Of a DNA stretch of 8,987 bases, positions 1-6,197 are shown one piece after another. Both the position numbers and the translations under genes were made by a program. Source of the stretch: JBIOYL01 sp044870185 (lineage in GTDB: Bacteria; Actinomycetota; CALGFH01). The notes under the pieces are model-generated. The model had not been told where the DNA came from, did not search any database, and saw nothing but the letters and a program-made list of their open reading frames with translations. Positions within the stretch are counted from its first letter, which is position 1, and every line of letters starts with the position of its first letter. Location: contig JBIOYL010000208.1 in NCBI GenBank assembly GCA_044870185.1, forward strand, positions 1 to 8,987, read 5' to 3'.

Positions 1-192
1 CCGCGGCCGGGGCCCGGCCTGACCGCAGTATCGCACGGCAGGCCGGCGCCCGACCGTGCCCGTCGCGATCCGGCAACGGGCCCGTCAAGCCGTCGTTGCC
101 GTCTCGCAACCCTGCCGAGGCCGCGCCGGTGGCGTTCCGCGACGCGCCTGGTCTGTACTGGTCCTGCAACACCGCGGGGGGACAGCAGGACA

Positions 193-208
193 GGGGGGGC
201 GGGTCGGG
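193..208 (+). other. G-quadruplex-type motif
   Basis: The + strand reads GGGGGGGCGGGTCGGG. This can be split into four G3 tracts with loops of 1, 1 and 2 bases, so it fits the usual G3+N1-7 pattern. A further run of six G lies just upstream at 176-181. In such GC-rich DNA the pattern may be chance, but the short loops would favour folding. It abuts the hairpin at 201-225. Confidence 0.45.
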
Positions 209-225
209 CCGACGAGGCCCGGCCC
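201..225. repeat. Inverted repeat, 10-bp stem and 5-base loop
   Basis: Bases 201-210 pair with 216-225 around the loop GACGA (211-215), with one G-U type pair (T204 with G222). The hairpin is the first of two in tandem about 125-150 bases downstream of the ppx/gppA stop codon. It could contribute to transcript ending, but no T-rich tract follows on either strand. Confidence 0.45.
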
Positions 226-230
226 TCCGA

Positions 231-275
231 TCGGAGTCGGCCTCGACAGATGGGGGGAGTCGAGGCCGGCTCCGA
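231..275. terminator. Strong 17-bp hairpin, possible bidirectional terminator
   Basis: The left arm TCGGAGTCGGCCTCGAC (231-247) pairs with 259-275 over 17 positions with one G-U type pair. The loop is 11 bases (248-258) and guanine-rich. On the + strand the stem is followed by CGTTT, only a hint of a T tract. It lies 75 bases past the leftward ppx/gppA stop and is by far the longest stem I noticed between genes, so a role in ending or stabilising the ppx transcript, or that of a gene arriving from the left, is plausible. The lack of a proper T tract leaves this open. Confidence 0.5.
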
Positions 276-349
276 CGTTTGGGCCCGCTCCCGCCGACTC
301 GCCCTGGAGCCTGTGAGACGGGCCGGCCGCGGCGGCAGACGCCGGGCGG

Positions 350-1917
350 TCAGGTGACCTCGACCGCCACCGGCTCCAGGTGCCGGCCGTAGACCAGCTC
401 GAACAGGTCGGTGTTGCGCGCGGCGGCCCAGACATCGAGGTCCGGCACGTCGCGGGCGTGCAGCTCCAGGCGCAGGCCGTCGCCGTCCTCGCTGACCGTC
501 ACCGCCTGCACGACCTGGAAGTGGTCGATGTCCAGGCCGTCGGCGACCCGGAGCAGCGCCCCAGCCGCAGCACCAGCTCCCGCTCGGCCTCGTCGAGGGC
601 CATGTAGTCGTCGTGGTGGTCGGCCGGCAGCGCCTTGCGGTGGTAGCGGGCGACGTTGGCGACGACCGCGAGCTCGCGCGGGCTGAAGCCCTCCAGGTCG
701 GCGTTGCGGATCAGGTACAGCGAGTGCTTGTGGTGGGACGACTGGGCGACGGCGTAGCCGACGTCGTGCAGCAGCGCGGCCCACTCGAGCAGGTCACGCT
801 CGGCCGGCCCGAGGCCGTGCAGCGCGCGGGTCTGGTCGAACAGCGACAGGGCCAGGGCGGTGACCTGGCTGCAGTGCGGCTCGTCCCAGGCGTGGCGGCG
901 GGCGAAGTCGAGCACCGCCCGCCGGCGGGGGCCGTGCCCGTCGGCCCGCGGCGCCGGGCGGTGCCGGTGGGCGTCCAGGTGCTCGAGGATCACGCCCTCG
1001 CGCAGCGCCCAGGGAGCCAGGACCAGCTCGTGCAGGCCGAACGCCTGCATGACCAGCGCGGCCACCTGCGAGCCGGCGACGACGTTGTCCGCCCGCAGCG
1101 CGTCGAGCCCGGCCAGCCGGCTGCGGTCGCGGGCCGACGTGGTGGCCAGGTAGCCGGCCACCACGTCCAGCACCTCGCGGGTCAGCGTCGGTGCGGTCTG
1201 GCCGTCGATGCCGGCGAAGCCGAACTGGTGAGGCGGGGTGGGCGCCTCGGGCAGGTCGCGGGCCACCTCGCCGAGGGTGCGGAACGTCTTGGAGGTCGCG
1301 CACACGACGTCCCAGCGCGTCTCCCGGATCCGGCCGGCCAGCGGGCCGAGCAGCGCCAGGGCGTGGACCCGCAGGGCGACCAGCTCGTCGGAGCGGACCG
1401 GGTCGGAGCGCACGAACCGCCGCGTGAGGCGGGTGGCGCCGAGCGGCAGGCTCTCGGTCAGGTCGGGCCGCTCATCCTCGCCGGCCGCCACCTCCAGGGT
1501 CCCCCCGCCGATGTCGAGCACGAGCAGCCGGCGGCCCGAGAACGCCGTCCAGCGCCGGGCGGCCCGGTAGGTGAGCCGGGCCTCCTCGACGCCGGGCAGC
1601 ACGGTCACGGCCACGCCGGTCGCCTCACGCACCTGGGCGAGGGCGTCCAGGCCGTTGCGGGCCTCCCGGATGGCCGAGGTCGCGAACGCGACCAGCGCGT
1701 CGGCGTCGTGCTCGTCGGCTGCCGCCCGCATCCGCTCGACGCTGGCGACGAGCTGCGCGACGGCCTCGTCGGGCAGAGTCATGGTCGGGAAGGCGGCCTC
1801 GGCCAGCCGCAGCGTGTCCCGCTCGCGGGCCACCGGGGTGAAGGTGCCGTCGGGGCGCCCGTCGACCACGGCCAGGTGCACGGTGTTGGAGCCCACGTCG
1901 AGCACGGCCAAGCGCAC
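350..1917 (-). CDS. Ppx/GppA phosphatase with C-terminal HD domain, apparent frameshift
   Basis: This is an exopolyphosphatase/guanosine pentaphosphate phosphatase family enzyme, expected to release phosphate from polyphosphate or pppGpp in the cytoplasm. The GTG start at 1917-1915 has GGAAGG seven bases upstream. The N-terminal ASKHA fold shows phosphate loops DVGSNTVH (residues 7-14) and LDIGGGTLE (134-142), plus EEARL near 111-115 carrying the likely catalytic glutamate. ALREGVILEHL (304-314) closes that domain. An HD-type domain follows, with LLHDVGYA (382-389; H384, D385) and VARYHRK (422-428). After residue 453 the uninterrupted frame yields an unrelated tail ending at 499. The adjacent frame continues the expected ALLRVADGLD and runs to a TGA at 350-352. 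One restored base gives a 522-residue protein, close to E. coli Ppx (about 513). Ppx versus GppA specificity cannot be decided, so no symbol is given. Confidence 0.9.
559..562 (-). other. Apparent -1 frameshift site in ppx/gppA
   Basis: On the coding strand the codons run CTG GGG CGC. The family sequence resumes if the last G of GGGG is read twice (ctg ggg gcg ctg ctc), giving RLGALLRVADGLD. Either one G is missing from a homopolymer (sequencing error or mutation), or the ribosome slips back one base. A tRNA on GGG could re-pair perfectly after slipping because four Gs are available. The downstream frame keeps good family-like coding for about 70 residues, so any real mutation would be recent. 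A sequence error is the simplest explanation. Confidence 0.8.
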
Positions 1918-1956
1918 GGTTGCACCTTCCGGGATCCAGAGACCGGGATACGAAGA

Positions 1957-1973
1957 CAGGAATCCTGATCGTA
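1957..1973 (-). promoter_or_regulatory. Candidate ppx/gppA -10 element with abutting palindrome
   Basis: In the 115-base gap between pit and ppx/gppA the minus strand carries TACGAT (1973-1968), which fits the actinobacterial TAnnnT -10 pattern. It is directly followed by an 11-base perfect palindrome, CAGGAATCCTG on the + strand (1957-1967), lying where transcription would start. The leader would be about 45 bases. No good -35 element sits 16-18 bases upstream, so the promoter is tentative. The palindrome could be an operator or chance. Confidence 0.3.
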
Positions 1974-2032
1974 GCGGCAGCTTGGGCTACCCGCCGCGGC
2001 CCCGGTCAACCCTGGCCCGGCGCCGGCCCGGC

Positions 2033-3157
2033 CTACGGGCTGGGGGCGCGGACCGCCTGGCGGCGGGACAGCCGGCGGGCCAGGATCGTGGCCACGGCGG
2101 CCAGCACGGCCAGGCCCACCAGGACGGCGAGCACGTGGTTGGGCAGGGTGACGACCTCGTAGGCCAGCGCGGCGATCAGCCCGGCGGCCGGGATGGTGAT
2201 CACCCAGGCCCACACGATCCGGCCGGCGACCCCCCAGCGCACCGCGGACAGGCGCCGGCTCGAGCCGGCACCCACGATCGCGCCGGTGATCGTGTGGGTG
2301 GTCGACACCGGGATGCCGAGGAAGGTGGCCAGGTAGATGGAGCCGGCGGCGGCCGTCTCGGCCGAGAAGCCCCCGATCGGCTTGAGCGCGGTGATCTTCT
2401 GCCCGAGCGTCCGCACGATGCGCCAGCCGCCCGACGCGGTGCCGACGGCGATGGCGGTGTAGGCGAGCAGGATGACCCACGGCGGCAGCGGCAGCTGGCC
2501 CTGGGCGTCCTTGTGGGCGTAGCCGGCGCCGACGAGCAGGGCCGAGATGATGCCCATGGTCTTCTGGGCGTCGTTGCCGCCGTGGCCGAGCGAGAAGGCG
2601 GCCGCCGAGCCGAGCTGGAGCTTGCGGAAGACCCCGTCGACCCGCCGGGGCGTGGCCCTGGCCAGCAGCCACGTCAGGCCGAGCATGAGCGCGAAGGCGA
2701 AGGCCAGGCCGAGCAGGGGCGAGACGACGATGAACAGCACCGTCTTGCGCAGGCTGGCCGTGTTCACCACGTGCCAGCCGGCCTTGGCCACGCCGGCGCC
2801 GATGAAGCCGCCGATGATGGCGTGCGAGGACGAGGTCGGCAGCCCCAGCCACCAGGTGGTGAAGTTCCAGGCCACCGCGCCGACCAGCCCGGCGAACACG
2901 ACCGCCTCGCTGACCACCGACGTCGAGATGATGTTGCCGACCGTGTTGGCCACGCCGGTGTGCAGCAGCACGTTGAACAGCAGGAAGGCGAGGAAGTTGA
3001 ACGCCGCCGCCCAGATGACGGCGATGCGCGGGGTCAGCACCCTGGTGGAGACGACCGTGGCGATCGAGTTGGCCGCGTCGTGGAAGCCGTTGGAGTAGTC
3101 GAACACGACCGCCAGGCACACGATCGCGATGACCGCGACCAGCGTGGCGTCAGGCAT
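2033..3157 (-). CDS. pit: PiT-family inorganic phosphate transporter
   Basis: This is an integral membrane permease of the PiT family (PF01384), moving phosphate, often as a metal-phosphate complex, with protons or sodium at low affinity. Its 374 residues are mostly hydrophobic helices. The two inverted family repeats are visible. The first has FDYSNGFHDAANS (19-31) and LPTSSSHAIIG (106-116). The second has SLGHGGNDAQKTMG (189-202) and GIPVSTTHTITGAI (281-294). The paired N-G/D and S-S/T-T-H motifs form the substrate path in this family. The ATG start overlaps the DUF47 stop by eight bases (ATGCCTGA), so translation is probably coupled, and no strong ribosome binding site is needed or seen. 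Transcription should come from the promoter at 3812-3840. The family call is firm; ion coupling and affinity are inferred. Confidence 0.95.
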   Translation of the reverse strand: MPDATLVAVIAIVCLAVVFDYSNGFHDAANSIATVVSTRVLTPRIAVIWAAAFNFLAFLLFNVLLHTGVANTVGNIISTSVVSEAVVFAGLVGAVAWNFTTWWLGLPTSSSHAIIGGFIGAGVAKAGWHVVNTASLRKTVLFIVVSPLLGLAFAFALMLGLTWLLARATPRRVDGVFRKLQLGSAAAFSLGHGGNDAQKTMGIISALLVGAGYAHKDAQGQLPLPPWVILLAYTAIAVGTASGGWRIVRTLGQKITALKPIGGFSAETAAAGSIYLATFLGIPVSTTHTITGAIVGAGSSRRLSAVRWGVAGRIVWAWVITIPAAGLIAALAYEVVTLPNHVLAVLVGLAVLAAVATILARRLSRRQAVRAPSP

Positions 3158-3779
3158 GCTTGAGCACGATGCTCTCGACGGTGTGGGCGACGTGCTCGAG
3201 CCCGTCGAGGCCCTCTTCGAGCTGCTCGATGATGTCCTTCCAGGTGAGCACGAAGCGGGCCGGGTGCTCGCCGCTGAACGAGTACAGGTCGGCGCGGGCC
3301 CGCCGGTACAGGTGGTCGCCCTCGTTCTCGAGCTCGTTGATGCTCACCCAGTACTCACGCAGCGGCTCGCGGTCGAGCGTGCGCAGGTGTTTGAGGCCGG
3401 CCGCCGTGTCGGCGGCCGCCCGGTAGATGAGCCGGGCCTGCTCGACCACGGCGTCGATCGGCTCGATCACCTTGTGCAGCACGAGCATGTCGGCGGCCGC
3501 CTCGAGCGCGTCGGTCACGTCGTCGAGCTCGGAGGCCAGCGCGTAGATGTCCTCCCGGTCGAAGGGCGTGATGAAGGTCGAGTTCAGCCGGGACAGGATG
3601 GCGTGGGTGAGCCGGTCGCCCTCGTGCTCGCACTCGACCAGCCGCTTTGCCTTCATCTCCGGGTCGGCGAAGTCCTCGACCATGTCCAGCAGCAGGCGGG
3701 CCGCCTCCGCCACGTTGCCGCCGACCGCCTCGAAGAGCTCGAAATACGACTCCTCGCGGGGAAAGATCCGTAGCTTCAC
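3150..3779 (-). CDS. DUF47 PhoU-like regulator of PiT
   Basis: This is a cytoplasmic all-helical protein of the DUF47/PhoU-like family (PF01865), usually encoded beside pit genes and thought to modulate PiT. I chose the GTG start at 3779-3777: AGGAGG (3789-3784) lies four bases upstream, and the resulting 209-residue protein begins MKLRIFPREESYFELF, as family members do. A longer in-frame start at 3896 would add an arginine- and proline-rich stretch across the promoter and is rejected. The repeated acidic motif EHEGD (51-55) and ENEGD (151-155), with TPFDREDI (71-78), resembles PhoU metal-binding clusters. TWKDIIEQLEEGLD (179-192) is also family-typical. The stop overlaps the pit start. As no true phoU appears in the window, this protein may be the local PhoU-like partner, but a role in Pst signalling is speculation. 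Confidence 0.92.
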   Translation of the reverse strand: MKLRIFPREESYFELFEAVGGNVAEAARLLLDMVEDFADPEMKAKRLVECEHEGDRLTHAILSRLNSTFITPFDREDIYALASELDDVTDALEAAADMLVLHKVIEPIDAVVEQARLIYRAAADTAAGLKHLRTLDREPLREYWVSINELENEGDHLYRRARADLYSFSGEHPARFVLTWKDIIEQLEEGLDGLEHVAHTVESIVLKHA

Positions 3780-3783
3780 CGAT

Positions 3784-3789
3784 CCTCCT
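3784..3789 (-). promoter_or_regulatory. Ribosome binding site for DUF47 gene
   Basis: The minus strand reads AGGAGG, a perfect Shine-Dalgarno core, four bases before the GTG at 3779. It decides the start in favour of the 209-residue protein over the longer in-frame ATG at 3896. Confidence 0.85.
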
Positions 3790-3811
3790 GCAGGCCGCCA
3801 GTGCTGGCGAA

Positions 3812-3840
3812 ACCGTAACAGCGGCTCGCCCCGGTGTCGA
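3812..3840 (-). promoter_or_regulatory. Promoter of the DUF47-pit operon
   Basis: The minus strand contains TCGACA (3840-3835), a 17-base spacer and TACGGT (3817-3812). This matches the housekeeping sigma pattern TTGACa/TAnnnT of actinobacteria with one -35 mismatch and ideal spacing. Transcription would start near 3805, giving a leader of about 26 bases holding the AGGAGG site. The PHO-box units begin 28 bases upstream of the -35 element, so PhoP bound there could also affect this promoter. Confidence 0.65.
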
Positions 3841-3868
3841 TCGGTCGGACCGACGGCGGCCGGCAACT

Positions 3869-3890
3869 GTTCACCTGCCGTCCACCCGCC
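3869..3890 (+). promoter_or_regulatory. PHO box: two tandem 11-base PhoP repeat units
   Basis: Two directly adjacent 11-mers, GTTCACCTGCC (3869-3879) and GTCCACCCGCC (3880-3890), match the Streptomyces PHO box: direct 11-base units whose first seven bases approach GTTCACC. The first unit matches 7/7 and the second 6/7; the remaining four bases agree at three positions between units. Flanking 11-mers match poorly (3/7). The site lies 110 bases before the pstS start, so PhoP activation of pstSCAB under phosphate limitation is the natural reading. No good -10 lies at ideal distance; TACAAC (3929-3934) is a weak candidate. Confidence 0.7.
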
Positions 3891-3936
3891 CGCCATCCCA
3901 CGTGCGGGGCGGGGTCATGCGGCATCGCTACAACGG

Positions 3937-3969
3937 GTGGCACGGCCACGTCCTGTGGGCCTCGTGGCC
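3937..3969 (+). promoter_or_regulatory. Mutually exclusive hairpins in the pstS leader
   Basis: GTGGC (3937-3941) can pair with GCCAC (3945-3949) around a 3-base loop. Alternatively GGCCACG (3944-3950) can pair perfectly with CGTGGCC (3963-3969) around a 12-base loop. The two structures share bases and cannot form together. They end 16 bases before the pstS ribosome binding site. This might tune translation or mRNA stability, but in GC-rich DNA it may be accidental. Confidence 0.25.
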
Positions 3970-3985
3970 GCTGCCCGCACGAATC

Positions 3986-3992
3986 GAGGAGG
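3986..3992 (+). promoter_or_regulatory. Ribosome binding site deciding the pstS TTG start
   Basis: GAGGAGG lies seven bases upstream of TTG at 4000-4002, an ideal Shine-Dalgarno match and spacing. It makes the rare TTG the start codon, directly before a lipoprotein signal peptide, instead of any upstream in-frame codon. Confidence 0.85.
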
Positions 3993-3999
3993 ACCTGAC

Positions 4000-5139
4000 T
4001 TGGACCAGCTTCGCAAGCCCCGGGCGCCGAGACTGCTCGGCGTGGCGGCCCTCGGCCTGGCCGTGGCGCTGGTCGCGGCCGGCTGCGGCGGCAGCAAGAG
4101 CAACCAGCCGGTGACCGCCGGCAACCAGCGCAGCTCCGGCGGCGCGACCTCGCTCAGCGGCGCGGGCGCCACCTTCCCCAACCCCATCTACCAGAGGTGG
4201 TTCGCCGACTTCGCCAGCACCCCGAAGGGCAAGGGCGTGCAGGTCAACTACCAGTCGATCGGCTCGGGCGGCGGCATCAAGCAGTTCACCGCCGGCACGG
4301 TCGACTTCGGCGCCACCGACGCGCCGATGAAAGACGACGAGCTCAAGGCGGCCGAGGCCAAGGGCGGCACCGTCATCCACATCCCGACCGTGCTCGGCGC
4401 CATCGTGGTCACCTACAACCTGGCCGGCCTGCCGGCGCCGCTGAAGCTGGACGGCCAGCTCATCGGCGACATCTTCCTCGGCAAGGTCAAGCGCTGGAAC
4501 GACCCGGCCATCGCCGCGCAGAACCCCGGCGTCGGCCTGCCCGACCTGCCCACCGCCACCGTGCACCGCTCCGACAGCTCGGGCACCACCGCCAACTTCA
4601 CCAGGTTCGTCGCCGCCACCAGCCCGGCCTTCGCCGTCCAGGTCGGCGCGGGCAAGGAGGTCCGCTGGGTCGGCGGCGTCGGCGGCAAGGGCAACGAGGG
4701 CGTGACCGCCGCCGTGCAGCAGACCAAGGGCGCGGTCGGCTACGTCGAGCTCAACTACGCCCTGTCGAACCACCTCGCCTTCGCCGACGTGCGCAACGCC
4801 GCGGGCCGCTACGTCACGCCCACCATCGCGTCGACCTCGGCGGCCGCCGCGGACGTCAGCGCCATCCCCGCCGACTTCCGCGCCAGCCTGGTCGACTCCA
4901 AGGTGCCGGACGCCTACCCGATCGCGACCTGGACGTTCCTGCTCGTCTACCAGAAGCAGTCCGACGCGGCCAAGGGCAGGACCCTGGCCAACCTGCTCTG
5001 GTACGTGACCCACGACGCCCAGCCGACCGCCAAGACGCTGCAGTACGCGCCCCTGCCGACCACCGTCATCCCCAAGGTCGAGAGCAAGATCAAGCTGCTC
5101 ACCGGTCCCGACGGCAGCCCGCTGTACACGGGGCAGTAG
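4000..5139 (+). CDS. pstS: Phosphate ABC transporter substrate-binding lipoprotein PstS
   Basis: PstS captures inorganic phosphate outside the membrane and delivers it to PstCA. The TTG start is set by GAGGAGG seven bases upstream; the product is 379 residues. A basic head and hydrophobic stretch (12-27) lead to the lipobox VAAGC, so Cys29 should be lipidated and anchor the protein. Phosphate-site motifs follow in the usual order: GAGATFPNPIYQRW (54-67), SIGSGGG (86-92), DFGATDAP (102-109) and HRSDSSGTT (189-197). KGNEGV and KGAVGYVELNYA further on are also typical of the family. A short Ser/Gly-rich linker separates the anchor from the fold. It is first in pstSCAB, downstream of the PHO box, and its stop is two bases before pstC. 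Length and motifs fit bacterial PstS well, with no sign of damage. Confidence 0.97.
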   Translation: MDQLRKPRAPRLLGVAALGLAVALVAAGCGGSKSNQPVTAGNQRSSGGATSLSGAGATFPNPIYQRWFADFASTPKGKGVQVNYQSIGSGGGIKQFTAGTVDFGATDAPMKDDELKAAEAKGGTVIHIPTVLGAIVVTYNLAGLPAPLKLDGQLIGDIFLGKVKRWNDPAIAAQNPGVGLPDLPTATVHRSDSSGTTANFTRFVAATSPAFAVQVGAGKEVRWVGGVGGKGNEGVTAAVQQTKGAVGYVELNYALSNHLAFADVRNAAGRYVTPTIASTSAAAADVSAIPADFRASLVDSKVPDAYPIATWTFLLVYQKQSDAAKGRTLANLLWYVTHDAQPTAKTLQYAPLPTTVIPKVESKIKLLTGPDGSPLYTGQ

Positions 5140-5141
5140 CC

Positions 5142-6197
5142 ATGCGCGCACCGTCGCAGCCCACCGGCCGGCGCACGGCGCCGCCGCCACTCGCGGTCCC
5201 GCCCCCCGCGGTCCCGGTGCCCGACCGGCGGCCGCCCGCCCCACGCCCCGGGCGCCGCCGCGGCCCGCTCAGGCGGGTCGGCGGGCGCGGCGACACCGCC
5301 TTCGGCTGGCTGGTAACGGTCATGGCGGTCGGGCTGCTCGCCTTCACCGCGGTGATGTTCTACGAGCTGTTCGCCAACGCCCGGCCGCTGATCGCCCGCG
5401 ACGGGCTCGGCTTCGTGTGGCGCAACGACTGGAACGTGGAGCGGGACAGCTTCGGCGCCCGCTCGTTCCTGCTCGGCACCCTGGTCACCTCGCTGGTCGC
5501 CATCGTGCTGGCCGTGCCGGTCGCCCTCGGCGTCGCCCTGTTCGTCACCGAGGTCGCCCCGGCGTGGCTGCGCCGGCCCGTGGCCAGCCTGGTCGAGCTG
5601 CTGGCCGCCGTGCCCAGCGTGGTGTTCGGCTTCTGGGGGCTGTTCGTGCTGGTGCCGCTGATGAGGACCACCATCGACCCGGTGCTCGTCAGGGTGCTCG
5701 GCTGGACGGGGCTGTTCGCCACGCCCGACTTCGGCGTGTCGCTGTGGACCGCCGGGGTGGTGCTGGCGATCATGATCCTGCCGATCGTGGCCGCGATCGC
5801 CCGCGAGGTGTTCACCGTCGTCCCCCGCGCCCAGCGGGAGGCCGCCCTGGCGCTCGGCGCCACTAGGTGGGAGTCCATCCGCATGGCGGTGCTGCCCTAC
5901 GCGCGCTCGGGCATCATCGGCGGGGTGGTGCTCGGGCTCGGCCGGGCCATGGGCGAGACCATGGCGGTCGTGTTCGTGATCGGCAACTCCCAGCAGCTGC
6001 AGCGCAACCTGCTCGCGCCCGGCACCAGCATCACCGCCCACATCGCCAACACCTTCGCCGAGGTGTCCACCACCGGGCACCAGCTCGCCGCGCTGCTGTA
6101 CCTGGCCCTGCTGCTGTTCCTGGTCACCCTGCTGGTCAACATGGCCGCCCGCGCGCTGGTGTGGCGAGCGGCGGCGATCTCCGGGGGGGTGCGCTGA
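5142..6197 (+). CDS. pstC: Phosphate ABC transporter permease PstC
   Basis: PstC is one of the two membrane subunits forming the phosphate channel with PstA. The ATG lies two bases after the pstS stop, with only a weak GGGGCAG upstream, suggesting translational coupling. The 351-residue product opens with a proline- and arginine-rich cytoplasmic head (about 1-50). The first membrane helix is at about 54-77, followed by the binding-protein-dependent permease domain with about five more helices. The ABC-coupling EAA loop is clear at AREVFTVVPRAQREAALALGA (220-240), and LGRAMGETMAV (266-276) is conserved in the family. The last codons contain a run of seven G. The stop overlaps the pstA start by one base (TGATG). 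The low-complexity head is common in actinobacterial PstC, although a shorter start cannot be excluded. Confidence 0.95.
   Translation: MRAPSQPTGRRTAPPPLAVPPPAVPVPDRRPPAPRPGRRRGPLRRVGGRGDTAFGWLVTVMAVGLLAFTAVMFYELFANARPLIARDGLGFVWRNDWNVERDSFGARSFLLGTLVTSLVAIVLAVPVALGVALFVTEVAPAWLRRPVASLVELLAAVPSVVFGFWGLFVLVPLMRTTIDPVLVRVLGWTGLFATPDFGVSLWTAGVVLAIMILPIVAAIAREVFTVVPRAQREAALALGATRWESIRMAVLPYARSGIIGGVVLGLGRAMGETMAVVFVIGNSQQLQRNLLAPGTSITAHIANTFAEVSTTGHQLAALLYLALLLFLVTLLVNMAARALVWRAAAISGGVR

Larger units (their letters stand above)
1..349. other. Gene-free region downstream of ppx/gppA
   Basis: I see no supportable gene in this stretch. Open frames exist on both strands, but their translations are arginine- and proline-rich and resemble no family, as expected for random GC-rich sequence without stops. 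No frame has a convincing ribosome binding site. The right half (193-275) contains a guanine-rich tract and two strong hairpins, listed separately, so this is probably the 3' end of the ppx transcription unit plus spacer. The first 190 bases hold nothing I can identify; they could include the end of an off-window gene, but no frame supports one. Confidence 0.6.

Noticed and set aside
613..1968. Long + strand frame opposite ppx/gppA
   Set aside because: It is the antisense shadow of a clearly recognisable gene; its translation is low-complexity and matches no family.
2018..2027. CCGGCGCCGG palindrome after pit as a terminator
   Set aside because: It has no loop, does not extend beyond ten bases and has no T tract; such palindromes are expected by chance at this GC content.
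2762..2768. Single GTTCACC heptamer inside pit
   Set aside because: It has no second unit 11 bases away and lies within coding sequence, so it is not a PHO box.
1571..3163. Long + strand frame opposite ppx and pit
   Set aside because: It is a shadow in GC-rich DNA, rich in Arg, Gly, Asp and Gln, and spans an intergenic gap and two genes on the other strand.
3780..3896. N-terminal extension of the DUF47 protein from the ATG at 3896
   Set aside because: It would translate through the promoter and lacks family similarity; AGGAGG and the canonical MKLRIFPREES start support the GTG at 3779.
3547..3999. Extension of pstS upstream of 4000 in the same frame
   Set aside because: It would overlap DUF47 on the other strand and place the lipoprotein signal deep inside the protein.
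3916..4114. Short frame from ATG 3916 overlapping the pstS start, as a possible leader peptide
   Set aside because: It runs into pstS in another frame, has only a weak purine tract upstream and shows no family similarity after the overlap.
3928..5244. Long minus-strand frame opposite pstS
   Set aside because: It is a shadow frame of pstS with repetitive Gly/Ala/Arg/Val composition and no motifs.
5810..5816. Single GTTCACC heptamer inside pstC
   Set aside because: It encodes the conserved EVFTVV stretch, with no adjacent repeat unit.
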